From Azonexus fungiphilus (lineage in GTDB: Bacteria; Pseudomonadota; Gammaproteobacteria; Burkholderiales; Rhodocyclaceae), in contig NZ_RBXP01000013.1 of the NCBI RefSeq assembly GCF_003634965.1, positions 1 to 64,000 on the forward strand: 64,000 nucleotides of DNA. The letters are read 5' to 3'. The notes under the pieces are model-generated. The model ran no database searches and was not told the DNA's origin. It saw only the letters and a list, made by a program, of their open reading frames with translations. Each line of letters begins with the position of its first letter. The first letter of the stretch is position 1. The translations under genes were made by a program, and so were the position numbers. This document shows positions 23,741 to 32,836 of the stretch, one piece after another.

Positions 23741-24951
23741 AAATCGCCCGTTTTTCCGCGTTGACCGTCAACTTGTGGCTGTGCGCCTTCCGCCCCTTCT
23801 TCCTGCTCACCGCCGGCCACGCCGTCGTTGCCATGGTCTGGTGGCTGGGCGCGCTGGCCGGCCTGCTGCCGCTGCCCGAACTGCCCGGCGGCGCCGTCGT
23901 CTGGCACGCCCACGAGATGCTCTTCGGCTTTGCCGGCGCCTCGATCGCCGGCTTCCTGCTGACCGCGATCATCGAATTCACCGGCACGCCGGCGGTCGAC
24001 CGCAGAACCGTGCAGCTATTGCTCGGCCTGTGGGCCGGCGGCCGCCTCTGCTACCTGCTCGCCGGCTGGCTCGGCGTGCTGCCGGCAGCGCTCTGCGACC
24101 TCGCCTTCCTGGCCCTGCTCACCGCCCGCATCGCCGGCCCGCTGTGGCGCCAGCCGAGCCGCCGCCACCTGGCGTTTTTTCATGCGCTGGCGGCGTTGAC
24201 CGTGATCCATGCCGGTTTCTACCTGGCGCTGTGGCGCGGCGGCGACGCAATGGCCTGGCTGCTGCTCGGCGTCGGCCTGATGATGATGCTCATCGTCATC
24301 GCCCTGTCGCGCATCTCGATGCGCCTGGTCAACGACGTGCTCGAACGCCAGGGCGGCATCGCCGCGCCCTACCTCGCCCGGCCGCCGCGGCGCAAGCTGG
24401 CGATCTTCGCCATCGGCCTGTTCTCGGCCGCCGAGTTCTTCCTGCCCGGCAACGCCGTCGCCGGCTGGCTGGCGCTCGCCGCCGCCGCGGCCATCCTAAA
24501 CCTGCTCAACGACTGGCACGTCGGCCGGGCGCTATGGCAGCGCTGGGTGCTCATTCCCTACCTGGTGTACTGGGCAATGGCGCTCGGCTACGCGCTGATC
24601 GGCCTCGGCCTGCTGACTGGCGGCAACTGGAACAGCGCCGGCCACCACCTGCTGCTGGCCGGGGCGATGGCGCTATCGATCCTGATCGTGATGAGCGTCG
24701 CCGGCCGCCTGCACAGCGGCCACGGCCTCGACCACCGCCGCTGGCTGCCCGGCGCCGCCGCGCTGCTGCTCGGGGCCGGCCTGCTGCGTGCCGCCGCCAG
24801 CCTGCCCGCCTTCGCCACCGCCTACCTGCCGCTGCTGCACAGCGCAGCAGCGCTGTGGTTGGTCGGCTGGAGCGTCTACCTGCTTTACTCCTGGCAGGCG
24901 CTCGCCGGCCCGCGGCCGGACGGCGGCAAGGGCTGCGACGAGGCCGGCTGA
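23737..24951 (+). CDS. nnrS: NnrS family membrane protein
   Basis: 404 residues with about twelve hydrophobic helices. The family marker VVWHAHEMLFGFAGASIAGFLLTAI lies near residue 55 (as VVWHAHEMLFGF), with further conserved His and Arg residues (GHGLDHRRWLPG). NnrS proteins are haem- and copper-containing membrane proteins that protect against nitric-oxide stress, in part by limiting damage to iron. It is translationally linked to the ABC ATPase. The last 67 bases overlap the convergent PepSY gene. Confidence 0.88.
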   Translation: MKIARFSALTVNLWLCAFRPFFLLTAGHAVVAMVWWLGALAGLLPLPELPGGAVVWHAHEMLFGFAGASIAGFLLTAIIEFTGTPAVDRRTVQLLLGLWAGGRLCYLLAGWLGVLPAALCDLAFLALLTARIAGPLWRQPSRRHLAFFHALAALTVIHAGFYLALWRGGDAMAWLLLGVGLMMMLIVIALSRISMRLVNDVLERQGGIAAPYLARPPRRKLAIFAIGLFSAAEFFLPGNAVAGWLALAAAAAILNLLNDWHVGRALWQRWVLIPYLVYWAMALGYALIGLGLLTGGNWNSAGHHLLLAGAMALSILIVMSVAGRLHSGHGLDHRRWLPGAAALLLGAGLLRAAASLPAFATAYLPLLHSAAALWLVGWSVYLLYSWQALAGPRPDGGKGCDEAG

Positions 24952-26510
24952 GCCCAGACGCTGTCGGTATGGCCGGCGCACATGCGTCGCCGGGTGTAGG
25001 CGGCAATCGCCAGGAAAACCGGGACTGCGGCCAAGGCCGTCAGATCAACGATGAAGCCCATGCCCGGATGGTGCCAGGCGCCGCCGATGCCCCAGACGCC
25101 AGCCAGGCTGCTCAACGGAATCAGCAAGGTAGCCAGGGCCGCCAGGCGGAGCAGTTCGACGGCGGCGCGCGGCGCGCCGCGCACGAAAGCCCAGGCGACG
25201 GCGGCGACGAACACCGCGTAGTAGATGCCTTCGTGCCACGCCGCCAGGTTATCGACCCGCTGCGGCAGCCACTTGGTCGCCGCCAGGGTCGCCGAAATGC
25301 CGACGACACAGCCGAGCGAAACGCCAACGGTCAGGCTGCCGAGCACCCGCGCCGAGCGCGTCTGCTCGGGCACGCCATCGGCACGCTGCTTGCGCCGTCG
25401 CGATTCGATCCAGAGCAGGTTCCCGGTATAGAACAGCAAGGCGCCGGCCAGGCCGAGCAGCAGGTAGAGCCAGCGCACCGGATTGCCGCCGAAGCTGCCG
25501 AAATGCAGCATGAAGAAGGTGTTGACCGCGGCATCCCACGGCTCCATCTGGCCGGGCAGGTCGTGCGGATCGATTTCGCCGGTATAGGGATTCAGGTGCG
25601 TGCTGGCATAGGTGCGGGCGCGCGTGCCGTAGCGCGTGTCGAGGCCGGTGATGCTGGCTTCGAGCTGGCCGCCGGCCTGCTTGAAACTGAAATTGAAGAC
25701 CTCGAAACCGGGCTGCTGGACATGCGCCAGACGCAGCAGTTCGACTGCCGGCAGCGGCCTGGCGTCCGGCGTCGGCGGCCCCGGCGGGGTTTCGCGCTGC
25801 CAGGGAACGCCCTGCTCATAGACCACGGCCCCCTGCACGTCGTAGAACTCGTCGTGGAAAGCGAAGACCACGCAGGTCAGCGCCATGACGACATGGAAAG
25901 GCAGGCTGACCACCCCCAGCGCGTTATGCACGTCCATCCACAAGCGCTTGATGTTGTGGCCGATGCGCATGGCCAGCAGGTCCTTGGCCAGCGTCGGCAG
26001 GAAGATGATCAGCCCGGAGACCAGCGCAACCGCGTAGAGCAGCGCCACCGCGCCCATGATCGGACGGGCCAGCGCATCGGGAAAAGGCAGGCCGACCAGC
26101 TGGTGCAGCGTGTCGACCAGTTGGGCAACCGGCGCCTTGCGCAGCTGCTCGACCTGCAGGCTGCCGTCGTCGGCGAAGCTGGCGCCGAATTCGGTGAACT
26201 GCCGGCGGCTCTTGCCCGGCTCGCGCCAGATCACCCGGGCCGGCGCATCGACCGTCGGCTCGACGACGATCAGGTAGTTCTTCGCCGCCTGCGGATGCTC
26301 GGCAAGCACCGCCTGCAGCAAGACCTCGGCACCTGCCAGCGGCGGCGGCGCGGCCAGCGACGAAGGCGGCGTTGCCCAGCGTTCGAGCGGTTTCTCGAAC
26401 ATCGTGATGGCGCCGGCGTAGAAGGCGATGAACAGCATCAGCCCGCTGAGGATGCCGACCCAGATGTGTACATCCTTGTACACCTTGATGACGTCGTTGC
26501 GAATTTTCAT
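24885..26510 (-). CDS. PepSY-TM siderophore-reductase-like membrane protein 1
   Basis: 541 residues with four main membrane segments and two periplasmic PepSY-like regions. The start MKIRNDVIKVYKDVHIWVG is typical, with His in VHIWVG and later His residues in DVHNALGV and FFMLHFGSFGG that can bind haem. Members such as FoxB/PiuB reduce ferric siderophores in the periplasm. ATG 26510 is used rather than an upstream in-frame start because the family begins there. It is the last gene of a minus-strand siderophore operon. Confidence 0.85.
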   Translation of the reverse strand: MKIRNDVIKVYKDVHIWVGILSGLMLFIAFYAGAITMFEKPLERWATPPSSLAAPPPLAGAEVLLQAVLAEHPQAAKNYLIVVEPTVDAPARVIWREPGKSRRQFTEFGASFADDGSLQVEQLRKAPVAQLVDTLHQLVGLPFPDALARPIMGAVALLYAVALVSGLIIFLPTLAKDLLAMRIGHNIKRLWMDVHNALGVVSLPFHVVMALTCVVFAFHDEFYDVQGAVVYEQGVPWQRETPPGPPTPDARPLPAVELLRLAHVQQPGFEVFNFSFKQAGGQLEASITGLDTRYGTRARTYASTHLNPYTGEIDPHDLPGQMEPWDAAVNTFFMLHFGSFGGNPVRWLYLLLGLAGALLFYTGNLLWIESRRRKQRADGVPEQTRSARVLGSLTVGVSLGCVVGISATLAATKWLPQRVDNLAAWHEGIYYAVFVAAVAWAFVRGAPRAAVELLRLAALATLLIPLSSLAGVWGIGGAWHHPGMGFIVDLTALAAVPVFLAIAAYTRRRMCAGHTDSVWAQPASSQPLPPSGRGPASACQE

Positions 26511-26514
26511 CGGA

Positions 26515-26817
26515 TCATCCCAACAGACCGCGGACCCCGGCGAGCAGGCCGAAGGCGAGGAGGTTCGCGACCGCCAGCCAGCACCAGGCGCGCCGGCTGT
26601 CGCGAAAGAGGAAGACAAAGCACAGCACGCCGGCCCACAGCGGGGCAATCAACCACATGACGAACTGGATCTTGCCGTTGCCGCCGGCGATGCCGCCAGG
26701 CGTCAACCAGGCGCACAGGCCGCTGACGGCAAGCGCCAGCGAAAAACCCAGCACCAGGCCGGCAGCGGTCTTGCCGAACCAGTCGGCGCTGTCGAGGCGA
26801 TGGCGAGGCGACGTCAT
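26515..26817 (-). CDS. small membrane protein, DUF3649-like
   Basis: 100 residues with three predicted membrane helices (AAGLVLGFSLALAVSGL, IQFVMWLIAPLWAGVLCFVF, CWLAVANLLAFGLLAGV). It lies between the second small membrane gene (ATGA overlap at 26814-26817) and the PepSY gene (4-base gap). This triplet of two small membrane proteins plus PepSY is recurrent in siderophore operons; a subunit role in siderophore reduction is inferred. Confidence 0.7.
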   Translation of the reverse strand: MTSPRHRLDSADWFGKTAAGLVLGFSLALAVSGLCAWLTPGGIAGGNGKIQFVMWLIAPLWAGVLCFVFLFRDSRRAWCWLAVANLLAFGLLAGVRGLLG

Positions 26818-27098
26818 GCCCGGCTCCGTCGACGATGTGCTCGCCATGCCCCGAGAAACGGCGCCAGCGTGCCGACCAGCATCAACAGGGTCAGCCAGGT
26901 GGCGACCGCCGCCATCGCGCCCATCGTCGCCAGCAACAAGAGCAGCGAAACCAGCACAGCCGCGGCCCCCGACCACAGCAGCGCCGGCCCCGGCCGGCGC
27001 GGGGAAACCCGCCACAGCTGTTGTGGCGCGGCAAGGTAGAACAGCCAGCCGCCGGCTATGCCGGCCAGCGCTGCAAGCGTGAACAACCAGAGATTCAT
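26814..27098 (-). CDS. small membrane protein, DUF3325-like
   Basis: 94 residues with three hydrophobic helices and the pattern LAAPQQLWRVSPRRPGPALLW between the first two, seen in small proteins next to PepSY reductases. It starts about 30 bases after the esterase and overlaps the next gene. Assignment to DUF3325 is from the pattern only. Confidence 0.65.
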   Translation of the reverse strand: MNLWLFTLAALAGIAGGWLFYLAAPQQLWRVSPRRPGPALLWSGAAAVLVSLLLLLATMGAMAAVATWLTLLMLVGTLAPFLGAWRAHRRRSRA

Positions 27099-27129
27099 CG
27101 ATCGCTATCCTTGAAATGGCAGGAAATCG

Positions 27130-28062
27130 TCATTCGCCTTGCGTCAGCCCGAACAGGAAAGGTGGCAGCGAGGCTCCCAGCGTCTGCCCATGCGACAGCC
27201 CGGGCAAATCGAGAACCTCGACCGCCAGTCCGCGGTGACGCAGCCTTGCGGCAAGGGCCGGGGCTGCGTCCGGCGGCGCGCTCTGGCGGGCCCTTTGCAT
27301 GATTTCAAGGCGAGCGGCATCGCGACCGGCTGGCGGCTGGCGCTCCCCGGCGCCGGCCCCCAGCCACAGCCGCAGCCGGGTCCTGGCGGACCAGGCGGCA
27401 GCCGCAGCTTCCTCGCGCGCCAACTGACCGTCACCCCACCACAGCGAAGGATCGGCTGCGCCATAGTCGGCAAAGGCCTGCGGTCGGGTGAACAAGGCAT
27501 GGAGGACGAAGACACCGCCGTACGAATGCCCCCACAGGGCCTGGCGCGCCGGATCGACCGGCGCCAGCGCCGCCACCTGCGGCATTGCCTGCGTCGTGAT
27601 CAGGTCGAGAAAAGCATCGGCGCCGCCGTTGCGGCGGCTGCCCAGCGGATCGCGCTGGGCTGCGTCGCCGCCCGGCCGGCGCGGCGTGTAGTCGAAAGCG
27701 CGGGCAGCGCCGTCGATGCGCAGATCGTTGTCGTGGGCGACAAAGACGATCACTGGCGCAGCGGGCCGGCGGGCCAGTTCGCTCAGCGTGGCGGCGCCGA
27801 CATCCATCAGCGCAGCGTTGCCATCGAGCAGCCAGGCCACCGGATGACCACCGGCCGGCGCCGGCCCGGTCGGCAACGCGACGCGCAGGCGGTAATGCCG
27901 CTCGCCATCGGCCGACGACAGGCGCAACGTGGCAAAACGATAGCCGGGAACGCCGGTATCGGCCAGCGTGGTGCCGATTCGCTGCGCCAGGTTCGGCTGG
28001 GCGGCAACGGGTTGCAGCATCAGCAACGCCACCGACAACAGACAGGACAGGAGGCGGCGCAT
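27130..28062 (-). CDS. IroE/Fes-like alpha/beta-hydrolase (putative siderophore esterase)
   Basis: 310 residues from ATG 28062, with signal peptide (LLSVALLMLQPVAA), so periplasmic. The nucleophile elbow is GHSYGG, with a late His in PGLSHGQTLG completing a Ser-His pair; DGNAALM and ADPSLWWGDG match the PF00756 esterase type of Fes/IroE. Its start overlaps the receptor stop (TGATG), which fits hydrolysis of the imported siderophore or its loosening in the periplasm. Confidence 0.83.
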   Translation of the reverse strand: MRRLLSCLLSVALLMLQPVAAQPNLAQRIGTTLADTGVPGYRFATLRLSSADGERHYRLRVALPTGPAPAGGHPVAWLLDGNAALMDVGAATLSELARRPAAPVIVFVAHDNDLRIDGAARAFDYTPRRPGGDAAQRDPLGSRRNGGADAFLDLITTQAMPQVAALAPVDPARQALWGHSYGGVFVLHALFTRPQAFADYGAADPSLWWGDGQLAREEAAAAAWSARTRLRLWLGAGAGERQPPAGRDAARLEIMQRARQSAPPDAAPALAARLRHRGLAVEVLDLPGLSHGQTLGASLPPFLFGLTQGE

Positions 28063-30260
28063 CACCAGCTGAAGGTCGCCGTCGCATTCACGGTACGGCC
28101 GGTACCGTAGTAGCAGGACGCAACCGTGCCACAGGTCGAGATGTACTGCTTGTCGGTCAGGTTGCTGACGTTGAGCGCAAGCTGCACCGGCAGCTTGCTG
28201 TCACGGCCGATGACGTAGCGGATCGCGGCGTCCCACAGGGTGAACGAGGGAATCCGGTAGGCATTGGCACTGTCGCCGTAGCTCCTGCCGTTGTAGCGCA
28301 CCCCGGCGGCCACACTGAGGCCGGCCAGCGCGGCATTGTGGAAGGTATAGTCGGCCCACAGCGAGGCAGTCTTGTCCGGTACCCGGGCCAGTTCCTTGCC
28401 GCGCAAACCGGTGGTGCTGCGAATCACTTCCGAATCCATCCGGGAAATCGCACCGATGACGCTGAATCCCCGGGCCAAAGTGACCCGCCCCTCGAGTTCG
28501 ATGCCGCGGACACGGCTTTCGCCATCCTGAACCTGGCACTGACTGGCACCGCTGCCACAAGTGTTGTGGGTCGGATCGGGATCGTTGACCAGGATGTTCT
28601 GCTGGCGCAAGTCATAGACCGACAAGGTGACCAGACCGTCGATCGCCTTGGGCTGATACTTGACGCCGATTTCCCATTGTTCGCCGGTCACCGGATCGAA
28701 AGGCTTGCCCCCGAAACTCATGTTGGCATTGGTCGCCGACGGCTGGAAGGATTCGGCAAAGCTGACGTAGGGCGCAAAACCGTTGTCGGCGACATACAGC
28801 AGGCCGGCGTTGCGGGTGAAGGCCTCGCTATCGACCTGAGTCGGCGTCCGCGCGCCCCAGGTATTGGTGGCCACCGTATACGCCTGTGTCCAGGTATCGT
28901 CCTTGGCCCAGTCGTAGCGGCCACCGAGCGTCAGCCGCCATTTGTCGACGGCAATCTGGTCCTGAAGGTAGAAACCGGTCTGCCGGTTAACGCCCCCCAG
29001 ATAGGTGATGCTGGTCGTCACCGGCGTGAAGTGGCTGTACACCGGATTGAAGATGTCGATCGCGCCAGGATTGTTCATCGCACCACGGGCCCCGGTCCAA
29101 TCGGCCTTCTGCCAGTCAACACCAGTCAGCAAGGTGTGCGCGAGCGGACCGGTCGAGAACTTGCCGGTCAAGCGGGTATCGACGGTATAGCCGCGCGAAT
29201 CGCCCTCGCCCCAGACCGCACGGCGGTTCTGCGTGCGCCCGTCGGCATTCAGTGCGCCGTTGGTGACGACCGTCCGGAACAGCGACTGGACGTCGGTCAG
29301 GCGCGCACTCTGGCTCAATTTCCAGTGATCGTTGAAGGCGTGCTCGAACTGGTAGCCGGCGGTCCAGATCGTCCGGTTGTAGGTATTCCAGTCGGGTTCG
29401 CCGATGAAGCTGTTGTTCTTGATCCGCCCGTACTGCGTCGGCACCAGCGTGCCGGCCATCGGCAGGAACTGGTAGGTCGATCCGCCATGATCGCGCTGGT
29501 AAAGGCCGAGCAGGGTCAGTTTCGTCGCATCGGAAACCTGGAAGGTATAGCTGGGAGCAATGAAGGAGTGGTCTTCCTCGGTGTGCTTGATCTGGGTGTC
29601 CCCCTGACGGACCAGCCCGACCAGGCGGAAGAGATGGCGATCGTCGGCCGAGCCGGCGCCAAGATCGAAGGCAGCGTTGTACTGACCGTGGCCGTCGATG
29701 CCCAGACGCAGGATGCGTTCGCGCTCGCGGTTCGGCGTCTTGCTCACCTGGTTGACCATGCCACCGGGCGCGACCTGACCGTACATCACCGCCGCCGGCC
29801 CCTTCAGCACCTCGATCCGTTCGAGGTTCCAGCTGTCGATCATGGTCCGGTTCCACTGGCTGCCCTGCGGCGCCCGCATGCCGTCAATGGTGACGTTGTT
29901 GCCCCAGCTGCCGGCATCGAAACCACGGATACTGAAATCATCGACGCGGTTGTCGATGCCGGTGCTTTCCAGCGCCACGCCGGCGACATAGCGCATCGCG
30001 TCGTTCAGGTTGCGGACACCACGGGCGTCCATTTCCTCGCGAGCGATCACCGACACCGACTGGGCAGTCTCGGCCACTGGTGTATCGGTCTTGGTTGCCC
30101 CGGAAGTCTGTTTCGTCGCCTGGTAGGCATTGACCGTTACCGAACCGAGCATCTTGGCCTCGCCATCGCCCCCGTCCTGCGCCATGACAACCAGGGGAAA
30201 CGCCGCCAGCACGGCGACACACAGGGGTTTGAGGCGGATACGGTCAACGCGAGATTTCAT
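28062..30260 (-). CDS. TonB-dependent siderophore receptor, FhuE/FoxA-like
   Basis: 732 residues. ATG 30260 gives a normal signal peptide (LCVAVLAAFPLVVMA). The plug begins AETAQSVSVIAREEMDARG and contains DDFSIRGFDAG, NLERIEVLKGPAAVMYGQVAPGGMVN, which is typical of hydroxamate receptors of the FhuA/FhuE/FoxA group. The barrel ends ATATFSW. One loop carries a Cys pair (NTCGSGASQCQ) and another near the end (STCGTVASCYYG). It leads the operon receptor-esterase-DUF3325-DUF3649-PepSY and is divergent from an AraC-type regulator. Confidence 0.9.
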   Translation of the reverse strand: MKSRVDRIRLKPLCVAVLAAFPLVVMAQDGGDGEAKMLGSVTVNAYQATKQTSGATKTDTPVAETAQSVSVIAREEMDARGVRNLNDAMRYVAGVALESTGIDNRVDDFSIRGFDAGSWGNNVTIDGMRAPQGSQWNRTMIDSWNLERIEVLKGPAAVMYGQVAPGGMVNQVSKTPNRERERILRLGIDGHGQYNAAFDLGAGSADDRHLFRLVGLVRQGDTQIKHTEEDHSFIAPSYTFQVSDATKLTLLGLYQRDHGGSTYQFLPMAGTLVPTQYGRIKNNSFIGEPDWNTYNRTIWTAGYQFEHAFNDHWKLSQSARLTDVQSLFRTVVTNGALNADGRTQNRRAVWGEGDSRGYTVDTRLTGKFSTGPLAHTLLTGVDWQKADWTGARGAMNNPGAIDIFNPVYSHFTPVTTSITYLGGVNRQTGFYLQDQIAVDKWRLTLGGRYDWAKDDTWTQAYTVATNTWGARTPTQVDSEAFTRNAGLLYVADNGFAPYVSFAESFQPSATNANMSFGGKPFDPVTGEQWEIGVKYQPKAIDGLVTLSVYDLRQQNILVNDPDPTHNTCGSGASQCQVQDGESRVRGIELEGRVTLARGFSVIGAISRMDSEVIRSTTGLRGKELARVPDKTASLWADYTFHNAALAGLSVAAGVRYNGRSYGDSANAYRIPSFTLWDAAIRYVIGRDSKLPVQLALNVSNLTDKQYISTCGTVASCYYGTGRTVNATATFSW

Positions 30261-30373
30261 GGATTTTCTCAATATATATTGATGATATTGATGTTGCGAC
30301 TTGTTACCATTTGCAACAAAAGACCGTAGTATTGCAAAGGATTGCCCCCCGAACTTTTGCCCGCGCAAGAAAA
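30261..30373. promoter_or_regulatory. divergent promoter region, receptor / AraC-type regulator
   Basis: A 113-base AT-rich gap. It contains repeats of TGATATTGATG/AATATATATTGATG (30274-30293) that look like a Fur or PchR-type operator on the receptor side, and the inverted pair TTGTTAC/TTTGCAACAAAA around 30300-30320. No CCAGCC pair is present, unlike most other iron-regulated leaders here. Confidence 0.5.
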
Positions 30374-31339
30374 ATGTTTGCCGTAAAGAAAACCCCGCTT
30401 CCGGTCATCGACGCCGATTACCTCTTCCGGCGCATCGGCGAAGGCTTCGCCATTCCCTACAAGCCGGCACGCAGCGAACTGCTCGACGGCGTCTTCTTCC
30501 AGACCGGGCTGCGCGGCGGACTTGGCCTGCAATGCACCGACATCGTCCATTTGTGCAACCTGAATACGGCCTACGCACTGATGCCGGCAGGCACCAAGGT
30601 GATCGTCAAACTGGAAGGCAATGCCCGGGTCAGACTGGACGGACAACTGCTCGACCTTGACGCCGGCGACGGCGACGCGGCGCAACCGGTGGCCACCGTG
30701 CTGACACTGGCACGACCGGTTCGGTTCACGCGCAGCAGCATTGCCGGCACCCGCGAAAGGATGGTGGTGATCACCCTGTCACCCACCTGGATGGACGAAG
30801 CCGGCCTGGCCGGACGACTGCCCGGCCGCCACCTCGGCCAGCTCGCCTGGTCGCCTTCGCAACGCACGCTGGCTGCCGTCGAACAACTCCTGCGCCCCGG
30901 CGACGCCGAGGATCCACTTGTGCGCCTGGCCATGGAGGGACATTGCCTGGATATCATCGGCGACGCCTTTGCCCAACTCCTGTCAAAAGAATTCAGTCAG
31001 GACCACGGACTGGCGCCGACGCATTACCGGCGCATCTGCCGCCTGCGCCGCCTGCTCGACAGCGGTGCCGCCGACCGCCTGGACATGCATGGGATCGCCC
31101 AGCAGATGGGTTGCAACGCGACGACGCTGCAGCAGCATTTTCGCCAGGCTTTTGCCTGCACGATCTTCGACTACCTGCGCCAGCGCCGCCTCGAACGCGC
31201 CGCCGCCGCCCTCCAGCGCGACGGCGTCAGCGTCGCCCGGGCCGCCGAAATCGCCGGCTACACCAGCCAGGCCAATTTCTCGACCGCTTTCCGCCGGCAT
31301 TTCGGCCAGCCGCCGAAGTATTTCCGCAGCCGGCTCTAG
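30374..31339 (+). CDS. PchR-like AraC-family transcriptional activator
   Basis: 321 residues: an N-terminal ligand-sensing part and a C-terminal double helix-turn-helix (MHGIAQQMGCNATTLQQHFR; VARAAEIAGYTSQANFSTAF; ending RRHFGQPPKYFR). The layout matches PchR, which senses a ferric siderophore and activates its receptor genes. ATG 30374 is chosen over 30311 because homologous regulators start near the FAVKK segment and the extension would lie in the promoter. Divergent to the FhuE/FoxA-like receptor, its likely target. Confidence 0.87.
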   Translation: MFAVKKTPLPVIDADYLFRRIGEGFAIPYKPARSELLDGVFFQTGLRGGLGLQCTDIVHLCNLNTAYALMPAGTKVIVKLEGNARVRLDGQLLDLDAGDGDAAQPVATVLTLARPVRFTRSSIAGTRERMVVITLSPTWMDEAGLAGRLPGRHLGQLAWSPSQRTLAAVEQLLRPGDAEDPLVRLAMEGHCLDIIGDAFAQLLSKEFSQDHGLAPTHYRRICRLRRLLDSGAADRLDMHGIAQQMGCNATTLQQHFRQAFACTIFDYLRQRRLERAAAALQRDGVSVARAAEIAGYTSQANFSTAFRRHFGQPPKYFRSRL

Positions 31340-31364
31340 CCGGCAGACGATCGGCATATTTCGC

Positions 31365-31440
31365 TTGACAGTGCCGCGCGAATAAATAACAATGATTCTC
31401 GTTTAGCCAGCACAACCGGGAGTCCGGCGAGCCAGCCAGG
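31365..31440 (+). promoter_or_regulatory. promoter, Fur-like operator and tandem CCAGCC leader 4
   Basis: TTGACA (31365-31370) and TAACAA (31387-31392) are 16 bases apart. The Fur-like AATAACAATGATTCTCGTTT (31385-31404) covers the -10. TAGCCAGC (31404-31411) and GAGCCAGCCAGG (31429-31440) follow. GCAGGAG and ATG 31463 come next. Confidence 0.68.
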
Positions 31441-31462
31441 TTTTTTTGCAGGAGTCCACGCC

Positions 31463-32743
31463 ATGTCCGATTTCCCCTACCACGTCGCCGGCGGCGCCTT
31501 CACCCCGACACGGCGCCCGCTGCAGCTGTTCGAATCGATGCTCAATGCCGCCCCTGCGGCCTTGCCGGCAACGCCGCAGGTGACGCGACGGCGCAAGCTG
31601 TGGGAGATCGCGCACAAGTTCCACTGCCCGGTGATCGGCACCTGCTTCGACGTCGCCGAACTGCGCAGCCTGATGAAGAAGGTCATGCACTTCCCGCCCG
31701 ACACCACCGACTTCGTGCTGCACACCACCGCCGTCGGCGCCTGCGAATCTCGCGGTCAACTCTCGGAATTGCTGCAAAAGCAGCTCGAGAAGCGCTACCA
31801 GCCGACCATCCGCCGCTTCGCCGCAGCCAAGGACACGGCCGCACTGCAGGCCCTGTGGCAGGAGGCGACGGCAAGCGGCAGCGAAATCCCGGCCGCGCTG
31901 TGGGCGACCTGGAGCCACCCGGCCTGCGACTCGACACTCGAACACGCGGTCTATGGCGACATCCACATGATCCAGCACCAGATCGGCACCGGCACCCGGG
32001 CCGACCTGAAGGCGCTCAAGGCGCTCAAGGAAGACAACCGCGAACTGCGCCGCCAACTCGACAAGGCGCGCCAGGAAAACGAAGCCCTGCGCAGCGAGAA
32101 ATCGAGCGAGACGCAGGGCCTCGGCCAGCGCATCGTCGACCTGCGCGCCGAACTGGCCGGCCGCGACGCCACGATCGCTGCGCTCACCGGCCAGCTCGAC
32201 CAGTTGCGCGCCAGCCTGCCCGACCTCAAGGATCGCCACGGCCTGCTGCGCCGGGCCACCGACGCCGAGGCCCGCAGCACCGCGCTGAGCGCCCGGGCCG
32301 AGCAGCAGGAGACCGAGATCTGGCATCTGCGCCAGCGCCTGCGCCACGCCGAGGAGACGATCAACCAGCTGCTTGCCCAGGAAGGCAGCGACGAGACGCT
32401 GACGGTCGACGCCGATTGCGCACCGGAAACGCTCTCCGGCAAGAGCGTGCTCTGCGTCGGCGGCCGCTCCGGGGCGATCGACGCCTACCGCCAGCTGGTC
32501 GAGCAGTCCGGCGGCCGCTTCCTGCACCACGACGGCGGGCTCGAGGAAAGCCTGCACCGCATCGACGGCGTCCTTGCCGCCGCCGACCTGGTCATCTGCC
32601 AGGCCGGCTGCATCAGCCACAACGCCTACTGGCGGGTCAAGGAACAGTGCAAGCGCACCGGCAAGCGCTGCCTGTTCGTCCGCAACGCCGGCGTTTCCAG
32701 CTTCGGCCGGATGATCAGCGCCGCCTGCGCGGAAGAAAATTAA
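31463..32743 (+). CDS. DUF2325 protein with central coiled coil
   Basis: 426 residues: an N-terminal helical domain (to about 180) with RKLWEIAHKFHCPVIGTC, a long coiled coil (about 185-305) and a C-terminal DUF2325 domain (from LSGKSVLCVGGRSGAIDAYR to RNAGVSSF). The DUF2325 part looks like a Rossmann-type fold with GGRSG near its start and two Cys (CQAGCIS). No catalytic role is established. A canonical Fur-type promoter drives it and hemP copy 2 follows, so it is likely part of the iron-starvation response. Confidence 0.8.
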   Translation: MSDFPYHVAGGAFTPTRRPLQLFESMLNAAPAALPATPQVTRRRKLWEIAHKFHCPVIGTCFDVAELRSLMKKVMHFPPDTTDFVLHTTAVGACESRGQLSELLQKQLEKRYQPTIRRFAAAKDTAALQALWQEATASGSEIPAALWATWSHPACDSTLEHAVYGDIHMIQHQIGTGTRADLKALKALKEDNRELRRQLDKARQENEALRSEKSSETQGLGQRIVDLRAELAGRDATIAALTGQLDQLRASLPDLKDRHGLLRRATDAEARSTALSARAEQQETEIWHLRQRLRHAEETINQLLAQEGSDETLTVDADCAPETLSGKSVLCVGGRSGAIDAYRQLVEQSGGRFLHHDGGLEESLHRIDGVLAAADLVICQAGCISHNAYWRVKEQCKRTGKRCLFVRNAGVSSFGRMISAACAEEN

Positions 32744-32768
32744 CCCTACTTCACGATTTAAAGACGAA

Positions 32769-32801
32769 TGTTATTGACAATCGTTCTTGTTTAGATACAA
32801 T
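32769..32801 (+). promoter_or_regulatory. promoter with Fur-like operator of hemP copy 2
   Basis: TTGACA (32774-32779) and TACAAT (32796-32801) are separated by 16 bases, a near-consensus sigma-70 promoter. TTATTGACAATCGTTCTTG (32771-32789) overlaps it as a Fur-like site. Confidence 0.72.
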
Positions 32802-32836
32802 CTGTAACAACCTCGTGCAACACACAACACAGAACC

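Noticed and set aside
23775-26660. 961-residue plus-strand open frame through nnrS and the PepSY region
   Set aside because: An out-of-frame shadow of nnrS continued as antisense of the PepSY gene; rich in Arg and Pro and without any domain.
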